A stretch of DNA of 8,305 nucleotides from Haloarculaceae archaeon (GTDB taxonomy: Archaea > Halobacteriota > Halobacteria > Halobacteriales > Haloarculaceae), in assembly GCA_018609945.1 (NCBI GenBank), contig JAHENO010000181.1, positions 1-8,305 of the forward strand. Direction: 5' to 3'. Position 1 is the stretch's first letter; every line of letters begins with the position of its first letter. A program made the position numbers and the translations under genes. This document shows positions 6,514-8,305 of the stretch, in pieces. The notes below the pieces were generated by a model. The model was not told the DNA's origin. It ran no database searches and saw only the letters and a list, made by a program, of their open reading frames with translations.

Positions 6514-7278
6514 ATGAAAGCAGTTCTGCTCGCTGCGGGTGAGGGGACGCGGCTCCGACCGCTCACCGAGGACAAACCGAAGGGGATGGTCGAAGTCGCC
6601 GGGAAGCCAATCCTGACCCACTGTTTCGAACAGCTCGCAGAACTCGGCGCGGACGAACTCCTCGTCGTCGTCGGGTACATGAAAGAGACGATCATCGAGC
6701 ACTACGGGGACGACTTCGAAGACATCCCCATCACGTACGCCCATCAGCGCGAACAGAACGGTCTCGCCCACGCACTGCTGACCGTCGAGGAGTATATCGA
6801 CGAGCCGTTCATGCTCATGTTGGGGGACAATATCTTCCGGGCCAACCTCCAGGACGTCCTCAACCGCCAGCAGGAAGACCGCGCGGACGCGGCCTTCCTC
6901 GTCGAGGAAGTGCCCTGGGAGGAAGCCTCCCGCTACGGCGTCTGTGACACCAACAAGTACGGGGAAATCGTCGAGGTCGTCGAGAAACCCGACGACCCGC
7001 CATCGAACCTCGTGATGACCGGCTTCTACACGTTCACACCGGCAATCTTCCACGCCTGCCATCTGGTTCAGCCCTCGAACCGCGGCGAGTACGAGATCAG
7101 CGACGCGGTGGATCTGTTGCTCCAGTCCGGGCGGACGATCGACGCGATCCGCATGGACGGGTGGCGTATCGACGTCGGGTACCCCGAAGACCGCGACAGG
7201 GCCGAACAGCTCCTGGAGGGCGACGATGGCGATGGGGCGGCACCCGACGCCGACGACGCGAGCGCTGAACTCTCCTGA
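6514..7278 (+). CDS. aglF: Glucose-1-phosphate nucleotidyltransferase, AglF-like (254 aa)
   Basis: A sugar-1-phosphate nucleotidyltransferase that makes UDP- or dTDP-glucose from NTP and glucose-1-phosphate. The signature LAAGEGTRLRPLTEDKPKG is at 6-24, QNGLAHAL at 81-88 (base and sugar contacts), LGDNIF at 103-108 (catalytic Asp that binds the metal), VVEKP at 155-159, and GWRIDVGYPED at 216-226. From memory it closely resembles Haloferax volcanii AglF, a glucose-1-phosphate uridylyltransferase of S-layer N-glycosylation; I could not align it, so the symbol is provisional and RmlA-type thymidylyltransferase remains possible. The ATG at 6514 follows a TATA box by 27 bases. The last 20 residues are a low-complexity acidic tail (GDDGDGAAPDADDAS), probably disordered. 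It is divergent from two UDP-sugar epimerases that could use its product after oxidation, but no UDP-glucose dehydrogenase or glycosyltransferase lies in the window. Confidence 0.87.
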   Translation: MKAVLLAAGEGTRLRPLTEDKPKGMVEVAGKPILTHCFEQLAELGADELLVVVGYMKETIIEHYGDDFEDIPITYAHQREQNGLAHALLTVEEYIDEPFMLMLGDNIFRANLQDVLNRQQEDRADAAFLVEEVPWEEASRYGVCDTNKYGEIVEVVEKPDDPPSNLVMTGFYTFTPAIFHACHLVQPSNRGEYEISDAVDLLLQSGRTIDAIRMDGWRIDVGYPEDRDRAEQLLEGDDGDGAAPDADDASAELS

Positions 7279-7327
7279 CTACACCTCTCTTCGCGTCGCA
7301 ACCGCAACCCGGTGTCGCGGTGTGTTG

Positions 7328-7434
7328 ATAATGACTGCTGTAGTTCATTACCGGATCGACCCCCGAGGTATTCGGCCGATGCTGCCTGTCGAATTGTCGG
7401 GAGGACCCGGAGCAACCGACAAACTGATTCAGTC
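7328..7434. repeat. Diverged palindromic element related to the one at 8080-8161
   Basis: A 26-base stretch at 7336-7361 (beginning TGCTGTAGTTCATTACC) is identical to the reverse complement of 8128-8153. Extended to 7328-7361 the match is 31 of 34. The right half is poorly conserved but has ACCCGGA (7405-7411) followed by CGACA, as in the other copy. Inside, CCCGA/TCGGG (7362-7366, 7397-7401) and ATTCG/CGAAT (7370-7374, 7390-7394) pair. The left boundary is good; the right boundary is approximate. Confidence 0.6.
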
Positions 7435-7456
7435 GAGTCCCCTCTGATACAACATA

Positions 7457-8080
7457 ATGATGCTCCCGACCCATGCCCTCGGGGGAATGGCTCTTGGGTT
7501 GTCAGTGGCTTTCGTTATGCCGGAGTTCGCTGGGGTTGCCCTCGTTGCAGGGTTTCTGGGCGGGATTCTTCCGGACCTGGATATGTATATCGGACACCGG
7601 AAGTCGCTCCACTACCCGGTGTATTACTCCGGTCTCGCACTCCTGACGCTGACTATCGCAGGGCTGCTCCCGTCGGTGCCGACTGTCTTTACCGCGTTTT
7701 TCCTCGTCGGGGCGGCAGTCCACAGCGTCACTGATATCCTCGGGAGTGGACTGGAGTTGCGCCCCTGGGAAGCGACCTCCGACCGCGCCGTGTACGACCA
7801 CTACCGGGATCGGTGGATCGCACCCCGGCGCTGGATTCACTACGACGGCTCACCCGGTGATCTCTTGGTGTCACTCACGCTCGCGGTGCCGCTGCTGATA
7901 GCGCTCGATGGGTCGGTACGTCAGGTCGTGATCCTGACGCTGGCCGTGGCGATCGTGTATGCGGCTGTTCGGCGTCTGTTGCCGACACTCGCCGCTGTAC
8001 TCGTCGACGATGTCCTCGCGCCACGTCTCCCCGACCAGCTGCTGACGTATATTCCCGCTCGCTACCGCGACGTGGACTGA
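7457..8080 (+). CDS. DUF457/YdjM-type membrane 'metal-dependent hydrolase' (207 aa)
   Basis: An integral membrane protein of the same broad family as the one at 3766-4254, but longer and clearly a different subfamily. It opens with MMLPTHALGGMALG (His6 in the first helix). GILPDLDMYIGHRKSLHYP at 36-54 supplies Asp40, Asp42, His47 and His52. HSVTD at 89-93 and RRWIHYDG at 124-131 add further His/Asp. Hydrophobic segments are about 8-20, 25-38, 56-72, 77-91, 136-150 and 156-172. These polar clusters are the basis of the 'metal-dependent hydrolase' annotation, but the reaction is unproven. ATG 7457 or 7460 could be the start; neither has a Shine-Dalgarno site, and no good TATA box is at the right distance, so its promoter is unclear and may lie in the repeat just upstream. 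Third codon positions look more A/T-rich in its first third than in neighbouring genes. It is enclosed by inverted copies of a palindromic repeat. Confidence 0.8.
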   Translation: MMLPTHALGGMALGLSVAFVMPEFAGVALVAGFLGGILPDLDMYIGHRKSLHYPVYYSGLALLTLTIAGLLPSVPTVFTAFFLVGAAVHSVTDILGSGLELRPWEATSDRAVYDHYRDRWIAPRRWIHYDGSPGDLLVSLTLAVPLLIALDGSVRQVVILTLAVAIVYAAVRRLLPTLAAVLVDDVLAPRLPDQLLTYIPARYRDVD

Positions 8081-8161
8081 TACGGATTGCTGTCGCTATT
8101 TTCCGGGTCGACCGCACGCTGTACTGCGGTCGATCCGGTAATGAACTACAGCAATCCGTAT
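8080..8161. repeat. 82-bp imperfect palindrome, MITE-like or terminator-like
   Basis: The ends ATACGGATTGCTGT (8080-8093) and ACAGCAATCCGTAT (8148-8161) are perfect inverted repeats. A second strong stem pairs 8103-8116 with 8125-8138 (14 pairs including one G-T) around an 8-base loop centred at 8120/8121. Several mismatches separate the two stems. Its right half matches, inverted, the element upstream of the DUF457 gene. The first base is the last base of that gene's TGA. As RNA it would form a long hairpin just after the stop codon, so a role in transcript 3' end formation is possible besides mobility. Confidence 0.8.
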
Positions 8162-8305
8162 GAGCGGCCGTTCGAAGGCGTGTTACACCCATCTTGAGTC
8201 ACCTATGGAAAACGCTGCTATCTACACAAACCACCGTTTTCGACAAAATAGTTACGCCGTCCCGGTATCTACTTCTCTCTCAACCAGCAGGCGGTGGATA
8301 TCTTC
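8162..8305. other. Right-edge stretch without a confirmed gene
   Basis: AT-richer than the rest of the window. On the minus strand 18 codons are open from the edge to TAA at 8252-8254 (ending LLVEREVDTGTA), followed by CTATTTT, which could be the C-terminus of a gene outside the window with a T-rich terminator. On the plus strand an ATG at 8203 is also open to the edge. Codon use favours neither clearly, so I do not call a gene. Confidence 0.4.

Noticed and set aside
7875..8192. Minus-strand open frame reading through the 82-bp palindrome, sharing DCCSSLPDR with a plus-strand frame near 7330
   Set aside because: The shared peptide only reflects the duplicated repeat; neither frame has coding character.
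1..8305. CRISPR array, tRNA/rRNA genes or transposase
   Set aside because: No regularly spaced repeats, no tRNA-like cloverleaf sequence and no transposase motif were seen on either strand by eye.

Overview
The window looks like chromosomal DNA from a halophilic archaeon (Halobacteria). The DNA is GC-rich, the predicted proteins are strongly acidic (many Asp/Glu), and several starts lie 26-32 bases after a TATA-like box with almost no 5' leader. The GMP synthase glutaminase is a stand-alone subunit, as is usual in archaea. I cannot assign a genus from sequence alone.

Left part (1-3166), all on the minus strand: the N-terminal 196 residues of a metallo-beta-lactamase-fold hydrolase that runs off the left edge; a 624-residue polytopic DUF2070 membrane protein with a soluble domain rich in conserved His/Asp motifs; and guaAA, the glutaminase subunit of GMP synthase. 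Then, on the plus strand (3299-4254), comes a two-gene unit: a small membrane-anchored protein whose reading frame is broken by one extra C in a C6 run, and a DUF457/YdjM-type membrane 'metal-dependent hydrolase' that overlaps it and has its own Shine-Dalgarno sequence.

Middle (4271-7278): a sugar-nucleotide block. Two extended-SDR epimerases on the minus strand form a coupled pair: a UDP-glucuronate 4-epimerase-like enzyme first, then a GalE-like epimerase whose GTG start overlaps its stop codon. Divergent from them is a glucose-1-phosphate nucleotidyltransferase very like Haloferax AglF. Together they could supply UDP-hexoses and UDP-hexuronic acids for S-layer or archaellin N-glycosylation or another surface glycan. 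The 321-bp gap between the divergent units carries both promoters and an 80-bp imperfect palindrome with perfect 17-bp ends.

Right part (7279-8305): a second, larger DUF457-type membrane protein on the plus strand lies between inverted copies of a small palindromic element: a diverged copy upstream (about 7328-7434) and an 82-bp copy (8080-8161) whose first base is the last base of the gene's stop codon. The last 140 bases are AT-richer with no gene I can confirm.

The most unusual signals are these MITE-like or regulatory palindromes around the aglF/DUF457 block, and the one-base frameshift near 3429-3434. No RNA gene, CRISPR array or intact transposase was seen.
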